Positions 36,587-45,884 are shown, numbered from the stretch's first letter. The stretch: 64,000 nucleotides of DNA from UBA12170 sp964293475 (GCA_964293475.1 CAXYYJ010000028.1:1-64000); one strand, 5' to 3'. Numbers and translations are program-made. Notes: generated by a model from the sequence alone, not told the origin.

Positions 36587-38410
36587 ATGGAATTAAAAAC
36601 TCGAGATAATGAATCAATAGAATATGTAATTTCCAGAAAAACCCATAAGAGAATTAAATCTTCTGATTATTTTAAAAATGAAGAAGACCCAGCAAGGCGT
36701 TTGGAAATAACTGAAGATCGCAATATTACACAATTAAATCCCCAAGAATCCGAATATATATGTGGTATCTGTAAAGAACCTGTTCAAATATATGGGAAAA
36801 TTAACCATGTAAAAGGATTACAGAAACGACACTTTAGACATGCCAGAAATATCGAATCAGACTGCCCATACAAATCATCGGAAAATTTTACTAAAGAGCA
36901 AATAAATTTGATGAATTACTTTGGGAAAAGGGAGAGTTATAATCATAAGCGTTTAAAACAAGAAATTAGGCAAATTTTAGAATTTACTACGGGAGTTAGT
37001 AATATTGAAGAGGAAAAATGGGAGATAAATAATTCGATAGTAAAACATCTTACCAAAAGAAAACCCGATATTAAATTTTTACTCAATGAAAATAAATTTG
37101 CATTTGAAATTCAAGTTAGTCAACTATTTTTAAGCGTTATAAATGATCGTCAATTATTCTATAAAAACAACAATATCAATCTATTATGGATTGCGGATGA
37201 TTTTGATGAAGAAACGAAAAAGAGAAGATTATATTTAGATGACATTTTTATTTCCCAGAACAGAAATTTTTTCGTTTTCGACTTTGAAGCGAAAGAGCGG
37301 AGCTACGAAAAAAAAGAGTTATTCTTAAAGTGCATATATAATGTTCCGATATTAGATATTAAAAAACTGAATGAGTTAGAAAATACGAGTTTAAATAAAT
37401 ACCCTATTATTGATGAACAAAAAATAGAGTACATCTCAATAAGAGAACTTTCAATTGCTGATAACGAAGTTTATTATTTCGATTATGAGAATGAAAGAAA
37501 AAAAATAATAGAAAATGAACTACAAAGAGCAGAACAAGGAGTTTTCGAGTTTGATAGATATAGCCAAAAAAGTTCTATCATCAACAAAGACTGGAATTTT
37601 GAGAAGAACATATCCCGAATTATTGAAAAACTTAGAGATGGAACTAAATTCATTTATGATTTTGAAGGAACAAAAGAGTTTGGTGAAATACAGAGAATTT
37701 TTAGAGGAACAAGAGAAAGACTTGCAGGAATTGAAGCAGAAATTGAAGCAGAAAAACTTGAATATCAACAAAGAACTGAAAGACTTAAGCATACGGAAAC
37801 AGAATTGCGAAGTATCACAGAGGAGCTTAGCAGAGAAAAAAGAGTACATCAAGAATTTGCCGAAATTGAAAGTGAAATTGAAAGCAGAAAGAGAGACCTT
37901 ATTGACCTTCAAACATCAATCCATAGTGAAATTAGCGAACAAGGAAAAAGCATTGCCAGAGAAAGAATTAGAATTGCTGAGAGAATTAGAAAAAAGAAAA
38001 GAAATCTTGAAGAACAAGCTAAAAAAGAAGCCGAATTTGACGAAGACTCCAGAAGAAATTCAATTAGAAATGATATTGCAAAGTCAAAAGAATCTGAATC
38101 TCAGGTACGAGAAGATATTTTCGATATCATTGACAAAATCAGAGATTTACGAGAAAAAACAGAAAGAATTCAGCCAGGAAACACAAATTCAAAGAACGAA
38201 ATTAGAAGAAGCGTTTCTGTGGAACACAAAAAAAATCGAGAAGAACTTCGGCAAGCTTTTAATGAGGCAACGAAAAGTAACCCCCCCTTTAGCAAAAAAC
38301 ATGGAATATTTAGAGAAGGACTTGAAGCTTGGGAATTTCTCATCAATCTTGAAGAAAAAGAACAGTTATTATCAAGACTTAAAGGTTATATTAACCAAAA
38401 TAAAAGATAA
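36587..38410 (+). CDS. CoiA/DUF6035-like protein: zinc-knuckle, PD-(D/E)xQ-type nuclease and coiled coil
   Basis: 607 residues. A probable zinc-binding segment (CGICKEPVQIYG, then RHFRHARN and a Cys in ESDCPY) at about 64-105 is followed by a nuclease-like core with P160-D161 (KPDIKFLLN) and E174-I-Q176 (FEIQVSQ), as in CoiA proteins. From about residue 330 it is a long charged coiled coil (AEIEAEKLEYQQRTERLK). CoiA relatives are linked to competence or to DNA repair/defence. The DNA is very AT-rich. From about 37515 a second frame (+1) stays open to 38498, and near the end a C7 run (about 38280) and an A8 run could have shifted the frame, so the C-terminus is uncertain. Confidence 0.6.
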   Translation: MELKTRDNESIEYVISRKTHKRIKSSDYFKNEEDPARRLEITEDRNITQLNPQESEYICGICKEPVQIYGKINHVKGLQKRHFRHARNIESDCPYKSSENFTKEQINLMNYFGKRESYNHKRLKQEIRQILEFTTGVSNIEEEKWEINNSIVKHLTKRKPDIKFLLNENKFAFEIQVSQLFLSVINDRQLFYKNNNINLLWIADDFDEETKKRRLYLDDIFISQNRNFFVFDFEAKERSYEKKELFLKCIYNVPILDIKKLNELENTSLNKYPIIDEQKIEYISIRELSIADNEVYYFDYENERKKIIENELQRAEQGVFEFDRYSQKSSIINKDWNFEKNISRIIEKLRDGTKFIYDFEGTKEFGEIQRIFRGTRERLAGIEAEIEAEKLEYQQRTERLKHTETELRSITEELSREKRVHQEFAEIESEIESRKRDLIDLQTSIHSEISEQGKSIARERIRIAERIRKKKRNLEEQAKKEAEFDEDSRRNSIRNDIAKSKESESQVREDIFDIIDKIRDLREKTERIQPGNTNSKNEIRRSVSVEHKKNREELRQAFNEATKSNPPFSKKHGIFREGLEAWEFLINLEEKEQLLSRLKGYINQNKR

Positions 38411-38510
38411 AAAAAATGATTTATTAAATGACAAATTAGCTTCAACTGAAATTCTAAATGATATTCAAGAAGCTGAACGATTATTGAGACAGCAATGAAG
38501 TCTAACAACC

Positions 38511-38542
38511 CCATTAAAATCGTCCTTATGCCAAAGTTCATC
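38511..38542 (+). repeat. 32-bp perfect direct repeat, right copy
   Basis: Identical to 36365-36396. Here it spans the ATG (38528) and the first five codons of the intact glycosidase gene. Confidence 0.9.
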
Positions 38543-40525
38543 CTTGCCTCTTTTCTTACCATAGCTTCTATGCTTGGTTTCAATGCTTTTGCTCAATCCG
38601 ATGCTGCATTCTGGAAGCTGAATGCCCAGGGCGGAATAACCCGGGTGGTGGCCAAGACACCCGCCTTTACCGACCATATGGAAATGAGCGGGAAATTTGT
38701 TTCGGGGGTCATCAGATACGGAGTTACCGAGAAAAAAGAGTTGTATTTGAGCCGCGATTTGGTTTGGCCCATGCTGCGAACCATCCCCAACAATACCCAC
38801 GGCAGCCTTATCAAAACTCTGAATATCAGCCCGGTTTCACTTATTTCTGTCAATCACCAGCCGGTGGAAAAGGAAACAGTGGAATCATTTAGTATCCAGG
38901 GAAAACTCATGATAACCAGCAACATAAACAATAAGCTCCAATTGGAAAGAACCTTGTTTCCGTCGGTTGACAAGCCAGCTTTTTTCGAGAAATACGAGTT
39001 CACCAATACAACTAACAAAATCATCAGCCTTGAACTTCCCGAGCTCAATATCACCCAGGAAACTTCAGCCTCCGAAGGGGTTGGGGGAAGCTATAAAATA
39101 CGGGTTCAATCGGCCAACTCTGGAAATTTCAGTCTCCAGCCCCAGGAAAAAATAGTCTGGTTTGTTAGTTTTTCAGCCCTTTCGGTTGCCGTGGAAGATT
39201 TGGTTTTGAATCCGGAAAATGAGCTTGCCATGAGGGAACAATTGGTGCTCGAATGGCAGCAAAAGCTGGTGCTTCATACCCCCGACTCTATCCTTAACAC
39301 TATGTTTTCTTTTGCGAAAATTCGTGCTGCCGAAAGCATTTTTCAAACCCAGCAAGGGCCCATGCACGGGCCGGGCGGATTGCGCTACTATGCTGCCATT
39401 TGGGCCAACGACCAGGCCGAATATATCAATCCCTTTTTCCCCTTTCTGGGCTACGACTATGGCATAGAATCGGCCTTAAACGCATTCAGACATTTTGCCC
39501 GTTTCATGAATCCGCAATACGAACCCATTCCCAGCTCCATTGTGGCTGAAGGTCTGGATATATGGAACGGAGCAGGCGATCGTGGCGACGCTGCCATGAT
39601 TGCCTATGGAGCTTCGCGGTTTGCCCTGGCTCTTGGCGATGAGAAAACAGCCCGAGAACTTTGGCCCCTGATTGAATGGTGCTTAGAGTATAACCACCGA
39701 AATCTGAATGCCCAGGGCGTGGTGAACAGCGATACCGATGAGCTGGAAGGACGCTTTCCGGCTGGCACTGCCAATCTTTGTACCTCATCGCTCTATTTCG
39801 ATGCGCTGAATTCCGCAGCTCTTCTTGCCGAGGACCTCCGCCTCGATAAAAAAGTAGTTAATGACTATAAATCACGTGCCAATAAGTTAAAAGCGAACAT
39901 CGAAGCCTGGTTTGGCCATCAGGTACAGGGGTTCGAAACCTATAGATATTACGAAGGAAACGAAAAACTTCGCGCATGGATATGTATCCCCCTTACGGTT
40001 GGCATTTTCGATAGAAAAGAAGGCACCATCAACGCGCTTTTTTCTCCTGATTTATGGACCAGCGATGGCCTGGCCACCGAATCGGGCGACAAGACTTTTT
40101 GGGATCGCTCCACGTTGTATGGCTTGCGGGGAGTATTTGCGGCAGGCGATACCGAAAGAGCGCTGGGGTTTTTGCAATACTACTCCAAACGCAGACTTAC
40201 AGGGGCTCATGTGCCCTATGCAGTGGAAGCCTTTCCCGAAGGAAATCAGCGCCACTTATCCGCTGAAAGTGCGCTCTATTGCCGCGTTTTCACCGAAGGG
40301 CTTTTTGGAATCCGTCCCACATCGCTGTCGGGTTTTCAGCTTACCCCACAGCTTCCTTTGGAATGGAACGAAATGAAGCTGCAAAATATCGGGGGGTTTG
40401 GAACCGTTTTCGATATTTATATTGCTCGTGAACGCGACAGCATAAGGGTTCGGGTGCTAAAAGGCAACCAGACAGTAGTGGACAAATTGGTTAAAAATGG
40501 TGCTACGTTAGATGTAAAATTTTAG
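38528..40525 (+). CDS. Six-hairpin (alpha/alpha)6 glycosidase-like protein
   Basis: 665 residues from the chosen start. MPKFILASFLTIASMLGFNA followed by FAQ is a clear signal peptide; the frame extends 11 codons upstream to 38495, but the duplicated start region also centres on this ATG. A beta-sandwich N-terminal domain (about 25-250) precedes an (alpha/alpha)6 barrel with GPGGLRYYAAIWANDQAEYI, DIWNGAGDRGD and SDTDELEGRFPAGTANL, typical of six-hairpin glycosidases near GH63/GH78-like clans. It is probably a periplasmic enzyme on an alpha-linked sugar; family and substrate are uncertain. It lies after the accessory insertion and before the repeat cluster. Confidence 0.75.
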   Translation: MPKFILASFLTIASMLGFNAFAQSDAAFWKLNAQGGITRVVAKTPAFTDHMEMSGKFVSGVIRYGVTEKKELYLSRDLVWPMLRTIPNNTHGSLIKTLNISPVSLISVNHQPVEKETVESFSIQGKLMITSNINNKLQLERTLFPSVDKPAFFEKYEFTNTTNKIISLELPELNITQETSASEGVGGSYKIRVQSANSGNFSLQPQEKIVWFVSFSALSVAVEDLVLNPENELAMREQLVLEWQQKLVLHTPDSILNTMFSFAKIRAAESIFQTQQGPMHGPGGLRYYAAIWANDQAEYINPFFPFLGYDYGIESALNAFRHFARFMNPQYEPIPSSIVAEGLDIWNGAGDRGDAAMIAYGASRFALALGDEKTARELWPLIEWCLEYNHRNLNAQGVVNSDTDELEGRFPAGTANLCTSSLYFDALNSAALLAEDLRLDKKVVNDYKSRANKLKANIEAWFGHQVQGFETYRYYEGNEKLRAWICIPLTVGIFDRKEGTINALFSPDLWTSDGLATESGDKTFWDRSTLYGLRGVFAAGDTERALGFLQYYSKRRLTGAHVPYAVEAFPEGNQRHLSAESALYCRVFTEGLFGIRPTSLSGFQLTPQLPLEWNEMKLQNIGGFGTVFDIYIARERDSIRVRVLKGNQTVVDKLVKNGATLDVKF

Positions 40526-40570
40526 CCCGATTTCCAGCCATTTGCTTTCATATTATTTAAAACATTCCCC

Positions 40571-40811
40571 CCCGCAAGGACGGATTTAACTTCGCTGTAG
40601 GCAGCTAGCGCGGATTTCCGAATCCGTGCGTATAAAATAATAAAAGCTAACCCGTCTGCCTGCGTCAGTCAGCGAAATTCTTTCCATACCAAGTTACAGA
40701 TTAATCATAAACAGATGAAAACATGCTAATTAAAGCTTTGGCTTAGCATCGTACAGCTTCTTTCAGTCGGTTACAAACCTGTCTGACTGCGTAGCCAGGT
40801 AGATCCGCGCC
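40571..40811. repeat. Intergenic repeat element, copy A (most complete)
   Basis: Left part begins CCCGCAAG and CGGATTTAACTTCGC, shared with copy C. The middle holds 68 bases (40698-40765) identical to 41889-41956 of copy B. The right end CTTTCA..GTTACAAA..CCTGTCTGACTG..GCGCC is shared by all three. A small hairpin (CGGATT TCCG AATCCG) sits near 40611-40626. It ends 15 bases before the stop codon of the minus-strand gene at 40826. Confidence 0.8.
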
Positions 40812-40825
40812 AGCTGGGTTTACCT

Positions 40826-41626
40826 CTAATTCCATTTATCTTTTGGTTTATTAAAATGAAAGGTGAACAATAATGCAATATAATTTCCTGTCAAAGTGTA
40901 ATAGCCTCTGCTGTGCTCAGTGATTAGAAGGTTATCAAATTGGTACTCCCCAAACATGGTAGGCTGAAAATTCATTACATAAATCATATTTGTTTTTATT
41001 AGAAATCGTTTTGCTGCCCAAGAAATTCCGCCTCCAACAATAAAACTTCCATAATATGAATAGTCCTGGCTTTGAGCTTTTATACCCCACACCTCTTTCG
41101 TTATTCCAATGTCCTGATTAGTATAGGTCATAGAAGTGTATGCATCACCAGGCGGTAAATACATCACTTTTAACCCTGTTCTTAACTGCCCATAAACTCT
41201 ATTCCACAACTTTTTTTTCAAGCTTATATAAACAGGAACCGAAAAACTAACGATAGCATAGGCTTTGAAATCTTCGATTCTTTCTGTATAGTTCTCAAAA
41301 ATATCTCCATCAACAAAATATACTTGAGCTTTATAAATGGGCTCTTTGGCCACAAATAAACCTGTAATAAATGACCATCTTTTTTCAGGATAAAAATCGT
41401 ACTCAAATCCTGCATTAAAGCCCCATATAGGAAAATTTTTAAAAGTTCCTGAACCAAATTGAGGTTTTAGCTCTGCTCTATTATATAAGGCGGGTCCTGC
41501 AACGAATCCAAATCTTTGGTACTGATTTAAAATTTTTAATTCATTTGCATCTTGAGCAAAAATAACTTTTGAAAACAAAGGAGCTAGTAAAAACCCTAAC
41601 ACAATTGTACATACTATTTTTTTCAT
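40826..41626 (-). CDS. Hypothetical outer-membrane beta-barrel protein
   Basis: 266 residues with a signal peptide (to SKVIFAQD, about residue 26). The body alternates polar and hydrophobic/aromatic residues in beta-strand fashion (RFGFVAGPALYN, FNAGFEYDFYP, GGGISWAAKRFLIKTNMIYVM) and ends in aromatic residues (LLFTFHFNKPKDKWN), which suggests a small outer-membrane beta-barrel of 8-10 strands. I do not recognise a named family. AT-rich and flanked on both sides by members of the repeat family; the function is unknown. Confidence 0.65.
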   Translation of the reverse strand: MKKIVCTIVLGFLLAPLFSKVIFAQDANELKILNQYQRFGFVAGPALYNRAELKPQFGSGTFKNFPIWGFNAGFEYDFYPEKRWSFITGLFVAKEPIYKAQVYFVDGDIFENYTERIEDFKAYAIVSFSVPVYISLKKKLWNRVYGQLRTGLKVMYLPPGDAYTSMTYTNQDIGITKEVWGIKAQSQDYSYYGSFIVGGGISWAAKRFLIKTNMIYVMNFQPTMFGEYQFDNLLITEHSRGYYTLTGNYIALLFTFHFNKPKDKWN

Positions 41627-42015
41627 CTAGTTAATTCAACCAATGTTTTAAATTAATATTCTCTATTTATATTTATCTTATAATTCATTAATCTGATTTG
41701 GTGTAAACCAATGAGCGTAAATTTATAAGATAGATTTATCATGCGAAACTTAGTGCCCAAATATATAACCTAATAATATACCCCTAACGTATTCGGTAGG
41801 TATTTTAGTACCCAATATAAAATTTTCTGCTTATGTTTTGATAAAAACAAATCCAGCGAGCCTGGAAATGCATTTCATGCCTAGCTGTAGATTAATCATA
41901 AACAGATGAAAACATGCTAATTAAAGCTTTGGCTTAGCATCGTACAGCTTCTTTCACTTAGTTACAAATCCCTGACTTACTCGGGCAGGCACGCCACTTG
42001 TGAAATTGTATTAAT
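41627..42015. other. Intergenic region carrying repeat copy B
   Basis: 389 bases between two minus-strand genes. The right third is repeat copy B (41889-41995); the left part is AT-rich and holds no gene I can see. Confidence 0.55.
41889..41995. repeat. Intergenic repeat element, copy B (partial)
   Basis: The first 68 bases (41889-41956) are identical to 40698-40765; the right end CTTTCACTTAGTTACAAA..CACGCC is diverged from copies A and C. The left part of the element is missing. It ends 21 bases before the stop codon of the gene at 42016. Confidence 0.8.
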
Positions 42016-43143
42016 TTAATACTCCTCCAACTCCAATTCCAAATAATCGACCTGTAGGCCATCATATATACTTCTAATATTATGAGAACCACGAATATTC
42101 AATTGTAAATTCCCGTCCATTTCAACTTGCATCATTAACAGCCTCAACGGGTTATTGTTAGTCACAACTTGAATATTTCGGCCATCTTTACTCAACTCCC
42201 AGGTTCCATTCGTATATTCTGCTCCATTATTGTTAGTTATAAAGAGACTGTCATTTGTAAACTTAAAAGTCATTTCTTTTTCAATCCCAAATTTATTAAA
42301 AAAGCGGCTTATTCTTTGTAAAAGCACTGTATCATAGCCTATTGTGTCATAATTACCTTCAAAACGGTAATCAATCAATTTAAACTTATGATTGGCAAAT
42401 TTGTTTACCTGCTCTTTATACTTTTCGTTTGACAACGGTTTAGATTTAATCAATTTTATTTCCTTAAATTCTTTTGAAAAATAAGTATCGTAATAGAACA
42501 AAGTGATTGTATCTTCTTCAAATTTTGTGATTTGATAAACCATAGGTTCAAAAATGGAAAATGAAGAACTAATAAAATAAGTGTGATTATCAAACTCCAT
42601 AATGTCCCATCCCATATATTCTCCCCAATTTAGAATATTATAACCTAATTTAAATGATTTGTCATGATTTACAATTTGAAAGTCATAATCTATAAAACAT
42701 ACTCTGTATTTATAATTGCTGTCGACTAAATACCATTCATTTTCAATTAGATCAGATTCATTGACTTTAATTTGGTCAGTATTTTGTAAAGGTAATTTTA
42801 TATAAGTGACTATTGTTGTGTCAAATGGGAAAATCAGCTGTATACTATCCTTGCCAATATATGCGATTTTAATATTGATTGAATCGTTTCCATTGATTAT
42901 AGTTGAGTCATTAAAAAAGACATCTTCGTAAACAATGCTATCGCTATACGCATATTGGTATATTCTTTTCCCTGTTTTTATTTCCATAAAAAATCCATCT
43001 AATAGTCCTTTGCCTCCAAAAATATCTTTTCTATTGGAGACAGACAACCAGGTTCCTTCTAATCCATCAGGTGGTTTTTTGTTAGAAGGTGTGCAGGAAA
43101 TAAGAAAAATAAAAACAGAAAGATAAAAAGGTAATTTTTTCAT
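42016..43143 (-). CDS. Hypothetical lipoprotein
   Basis: 375 residues. A lipoprotein signal (MKKLPFYLSVFIFLISC) ends with the lipobox Cys at residue 17. After it comes GLEGTWLSVSNRK, an opening typical of lipocalin-like folds, and the rest is rich in beta-strand segments with repeated WYLVD/GTWEL-type patches (second GTWELSKDGRNIQ near 335). No enzyme motif is seen. AT-rich relative to the core genes, and bounded by repeat copies B and C. Function unknown. Confidence 0.6.
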   Translation of the reverse strand: MKKLPFYLSVFIFLISCTPSNKKPPDGLEGTWLSVSNRKDIFGGKGLLDGFFMEIKTGKRIYQYAYSDSIVYEDVFFNDSTIINGNDSINIKIAYIGKDSIQLIFPFDTTIVTYIKLPLQNTDQIKVNESDLIENEWYLVDSNYKYRVCFIDYDFQIVNHDKSFKLGYNILNWGEYMGWDIMEFDNHTYFISSSFSIFEPMVYQITKFEEDTITLFYYDTYFSKEFKEIKLIKSKPLSNEKYKEQVNKFANHKFKLIDYRFEGNYDTIGYDTVLLQRISRFFNKFGIEKEMTFKFTNDSLFITNNNGAEYTNGTWELSKDGRNIQVVTNNNPLRLLMMQVEMDGNLQLNIRGSHNIRSIYDGLQVDYLELELEEY

Positions 43144-43273
43144 ATGATAAATGTTTGATCAAAAATATATAATTATTTAAAAAACAATTACATCAATTGT
43201 AATCACTCAACTTTCGAAAGTAGATTAAAAAATTGAGACTGAGAAAAAAAGAGCATTTTTATCTTGTTATATT

Positions 43274-43399
43274 CCCGCAAGCGCGGATTTAACTTCGCCG
43301 AGCCTGATTGTCAACAGGTAGATCTACCTGTTGACAATCAGGCTCCTTTCAGATAGTTTCAAATTCCTGACTGACACAGTCAAGCGCGCCGGCGCCGGC
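43274..43399. repeat. Intergenic repeat element, copy C, with internal palindrome
   Basis: Left part CCCGCAAGCGCGGATTTAAC..TTCGCC and right part CTTTCAGATAGTTTCAAA..CCTGACTGAC match copies A/B, but the middle is replaced by the 46-bp perfect palindrome at 43300-43345. The right end reads GCGCGCCGGCGCCGGC, itself palindromic in part. It ends 5 bases before the stop codon of the gene at 43404. Confidence 0.75.
43300..43345. repeat. Perfect 46-bp palindrome
   Basis: Two 23-base arms with no spacer: GAGCCTGATTGTCAACAGG.. and its exact reverse complement, centred on AGATCT between 43322 and 43323. As RNA it would fold into a very stable hairpin; as DNA it could extrude a cruciform. It occupies the position of the middle part of the repeat seen in copies A and B. 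Confidence 0.92.
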
Positions 43400-43403
43400 A
43401 TAA

Positions 43404-43895
43404 CTACCATTTAGGCAAAAATTCCTTTAGCTCCTCCAGATCCAGGCGAAAATCGTATTGAAGGTCTTCGTGAACCGTGGAAATTTTTTTGGCAATAGTT
43501 TCCAGCTGCAGATTGTAAATTTTCTGGAGCTGGTGATTTCGCATCAACGACTTATCCAGACTTCCCAAGTTCCGGCAGAAATACAAAAGCCATTCAATCT
43601 CGTTTTCCTTTTGCCCGGTATAGCGACTGTAAAGCCTGATTTTTCGAAGAATTTTTCGCAAACTTTTCTTCACATAAAAGGGACTATCGGTATTGATGAC
43701 AAGAAATTCTTTGTCAATTTCAGCTTTTACCTGAACCACAAACGATTGAATATCATGTGATTGAAAGAGCAAAAACCCCAGATATTCCTTGCTTTCGGCT
43801 TTGAAGCGGGTGAGCTTAATAAGCAAATCAGCCAGCTCCTTACTGTCGAGATGTTTGAGTTCGTCTTTAAAATTCTTGATACTGTATTTACTCAT
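43404..43895 (-). CDS. Small helical protein, DUF6155-like
   Basis: 163 residues, all-helical by pattern, with the opening MSKYSIKNFKDELKHLDSKE and LADLLIKLTRFKAESKEYLG resembling the DUF6155 family of Bacteroidota. It has no signal peptide, no membrane segment and no metal-binding or catalytic motif I can name. It lies 14 bases downstream of the SGLT-like symporter gene, so it is likely co-transcribed. Function unknown. Confidence 0.65.
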   Translation of the reverse strand: MSKYSIKNFKDELKHLDSKELADLLIKLTRFKAESKEYLGFLLFQSHDIQSFVVQVKAEIDKEFLVINTDSPFYVKKSLRKILRKIRLYSRYTGQKENEIEWLLYFCRNLGSLDKSLMRNHQLQKIYNLQLETIAKKISTVHEDLQYDFRLDLEELKEFLPKW

Positions 43896-43909
43896 TTCTT
43901 AAAAAATCA

Positions 43910-45553
43910 TCACCAGAAAATAGTGTAGAGAACTACTAAAACCAAAATAATGGCATAGGAAGAAATGGTAAACGTTTTATCGGTTTTAAAGAAATCGCTG
44001 GTGAGTGCAATACCTTTTGGGTCGTCGCTTTGCGGATTGGTAGCTAAACTCACAAAAACAATCACCACCATGGTAATGAGCATGGTATAGAGCATTTGAT
44101 CCATAAAAGGCATTCCTAGTACTGCTGTTTTAAGAGCAAACGCAACCGGAATACTACTCAAAATACCAATGATTGCAGCCTTATTGGTGGTTTTCTTATA
44201 GAACAATCCTAGCATAAAAACCGCCAGAATACCGGGGCTCACAAGACCTGTGTATTCCTGAATATATTGAAAAGCCTGATCGATATTTCCCAATACAGGG
44301 GCAATGAGAACGGCAACGAACAAGGCTACAGCACCAGATAAACGACCCACAAAAACATCTTTATTGGGGCCGGTTTTCTTGGCCAGATAGGGCCGGTATA
44401 TGTCCATGGTAAATATGGTGGATGTGGAATTTATCATGCTGGCAAGCGAAGAAACAATGGCAGCAACCAAAGCAGCCACCACCAATCCTTTAAGACCCGA
44501 AGGAATAAAACTGCTGATAAGCCAGGGATAGGCTTTATCGTAGTTAATGGCGCCATCGGATTTGGTAAAAGCTTCACGGGCACCGTCGACAATGGCTGTG
44601 CCTTCGGGTTGAGCATACATTACATAGGCAATAATACCCGGAACCACCACAAAAAGTGGGATAATAAGTTTTAGAAAAGCAGCGAATACAATCCCTTTTT
44701 GTGATTCTCTAAGGCTTTTGGCGGCCAAAGTTCGCTGAATAATGTATTGATTAAAACCCCAATAGTACAGATTTGCCACCCACATCCCGCCGATGAGCAC
44801 ACCAATGCCTGGCAGGTTTTTGTATTCGGGATTGTTTTTATCTAAAATCATATGGAATTTATCGCCGGCAGTTTCATAAATATGATTGAAGCCATTTATT
44901 ATTCCACCACCAGGAGTAACATGTTCCAAAGCTATTATGGCTGTAATGAATCCTCCAACTACCAGCAAAACCACCTGAATTACATCGGTCCAGGCCACAG
45001 CGGCCAATCCTCCATAGAGCGAGTAGGCAGCAGCAAAAAGTGCTAGTCCAATAATGGAATACATCATCAGGCTTCCGTCGCCGTTACCCCAAATGGTATC
45101 GATGGCTTTCCCGCCCAAAAACAGTACTGTGGTGAGATTCACAAAAACATAGAGCGCTATCCAGAATATGGCGAGGATGGTTTTTAAATTGGTGCTGAAG
45201 CGTTGCTCCACAAACTGGGGAATGGTAAAAATTTCTTTCTTAATGAAAATAGGCAGGAAAAACTTCCCAACAATGATAAGGGTTATGGCGGCCATCCATT
45301 CGTAACTTGCAATGGCTAAACCCATGGCCATGCCCGAGCCCGACATGCCAATCATTTGCTCGGCCGAGATGTTGGCTGCAATGAGCGAGGCGCCAATGGC
45401 CCACCAGGGCAACGATTTGCTGGCTAAAAAATAATCCTCAGCAGTTTTCTTTTCGCCCTTTTTCCCCCGGCTCACCCAAAGGCCAACTCCCAGAATAACA
45501 ATGGCATAAACTGCAAAAACTAAATAATCAAGAAAACTAAAACCCGATTCCAT
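43910..45553 (-). CDS. Sodium:solute symporter (SSS family, SGLT-like)
   Basis: 547 residues with about 14 membrane segments. Features typical of sugar-type SSS transporters are AANISAEQMIGMSGSG in the first helices, GLAAVAWTDVIQVVLL (the family signature region), and YYWGFNQYIIQRTLAAKSL. It resembles vSGLT-type Na+/sugar symporters and would import a sugar with Na+. The substrate is not fixed by sequence. A small DUF6155-like gene follows 14 bases later. Confidence 0.9.
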   Translation of the reverse strand: MESGFSFLDYLVFAVYAIVILGVGLWVSRGKKGEKKTAEDYFLASKSLPWWAIGASLIAANISAEQMIGMSGSGMAMGLAIASYEWMAAITLIIVGKFFLPIFIKKEIFTIPQFVEQRFSTNLKTILAIFWIALYVFVNLTTVLFLGGKAIDTIWGNGDGSLMMYSIIGLALFAAAYSLYGGLAAVAWTDVIQVVLLVVGGFITAIIALEHVTPGGGIINGFNHIYETAGDKFHMILDKNNPEYKNLPGIGVLIGGMWVANLYYWGFNQYIIQRTLAAKSLRESQKGIVFAAFLKLIIPLFVVVPGIIAYVMYAQPEGTAIVDGAREAFTKSDGAINYDKAYPWLISSFIPSGLKGLVVAALVAAIVSSLASMINSTSTIFTMDIYRPYLAKKTGPNKDVFVGRLSGAVALFVAVLIAPVLGNIDQAFQYIQEYTGLVSPGILAVFMLGLFYKKTTNKAAIIGILSSIPVAFALKTAVLGMPFMDQMLYTMLITMVVIVFVSLATNPQSDDPKGIALTSDFFKTDKTFTISSYAIILVLVVLYTIFW

Positions 45554-45884
45554 ATTACATTTTTTTGGTTTGACACAACAATTTGTCCGACGTGAAAATC
45601 CTTAAGGGGAAGGATGAATAAATCACGGTAAAAGTAAAACTATGATTTGGAAAAACAAATGGATTCTTAAGGATTAATTTTTCTGAAATATTGGAAGAAA
45701 CAATACAATTTGATATCTCAAGGCTACTTCATGAGAGATATTTTCAAATGTCCATTTAATTGCAAAATATTGGCAATCTAAAATTCATCTGAAAAAATCA
45801 TTAAAATGCTTTCCGAAAAAATTTCCTGGAGCTGAATAATTATCCCGATGAACGTGGTAATTTTTAGCTTAACTTCGCATCATT
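45554..45884. other. Intergenic region without recognised feature
   Basis: 331 AT-rich bases between divergent genes (symporter and MNT antitoxin). I see no perfect TAnnTTTG box on either strand; TAACTTCG just before the MNT gene is a near match. No RNA gene or repeat seen. Confidence 0.5.

Noticed and set aside
38411..38498. Treating the end of the second coiled-coil frame as part of the CoiA-like protein
   Set aside because: It needs a frameshift that I cannot prove from a single sequence; listed as a finding instead.
40571..43399. Repeats at 40.6-43.4 kb as a CRISPR array
   Set aside because: Three unequal copies 1.1-1.4 kb apart with genes between; no regular spacers and no cas genes.
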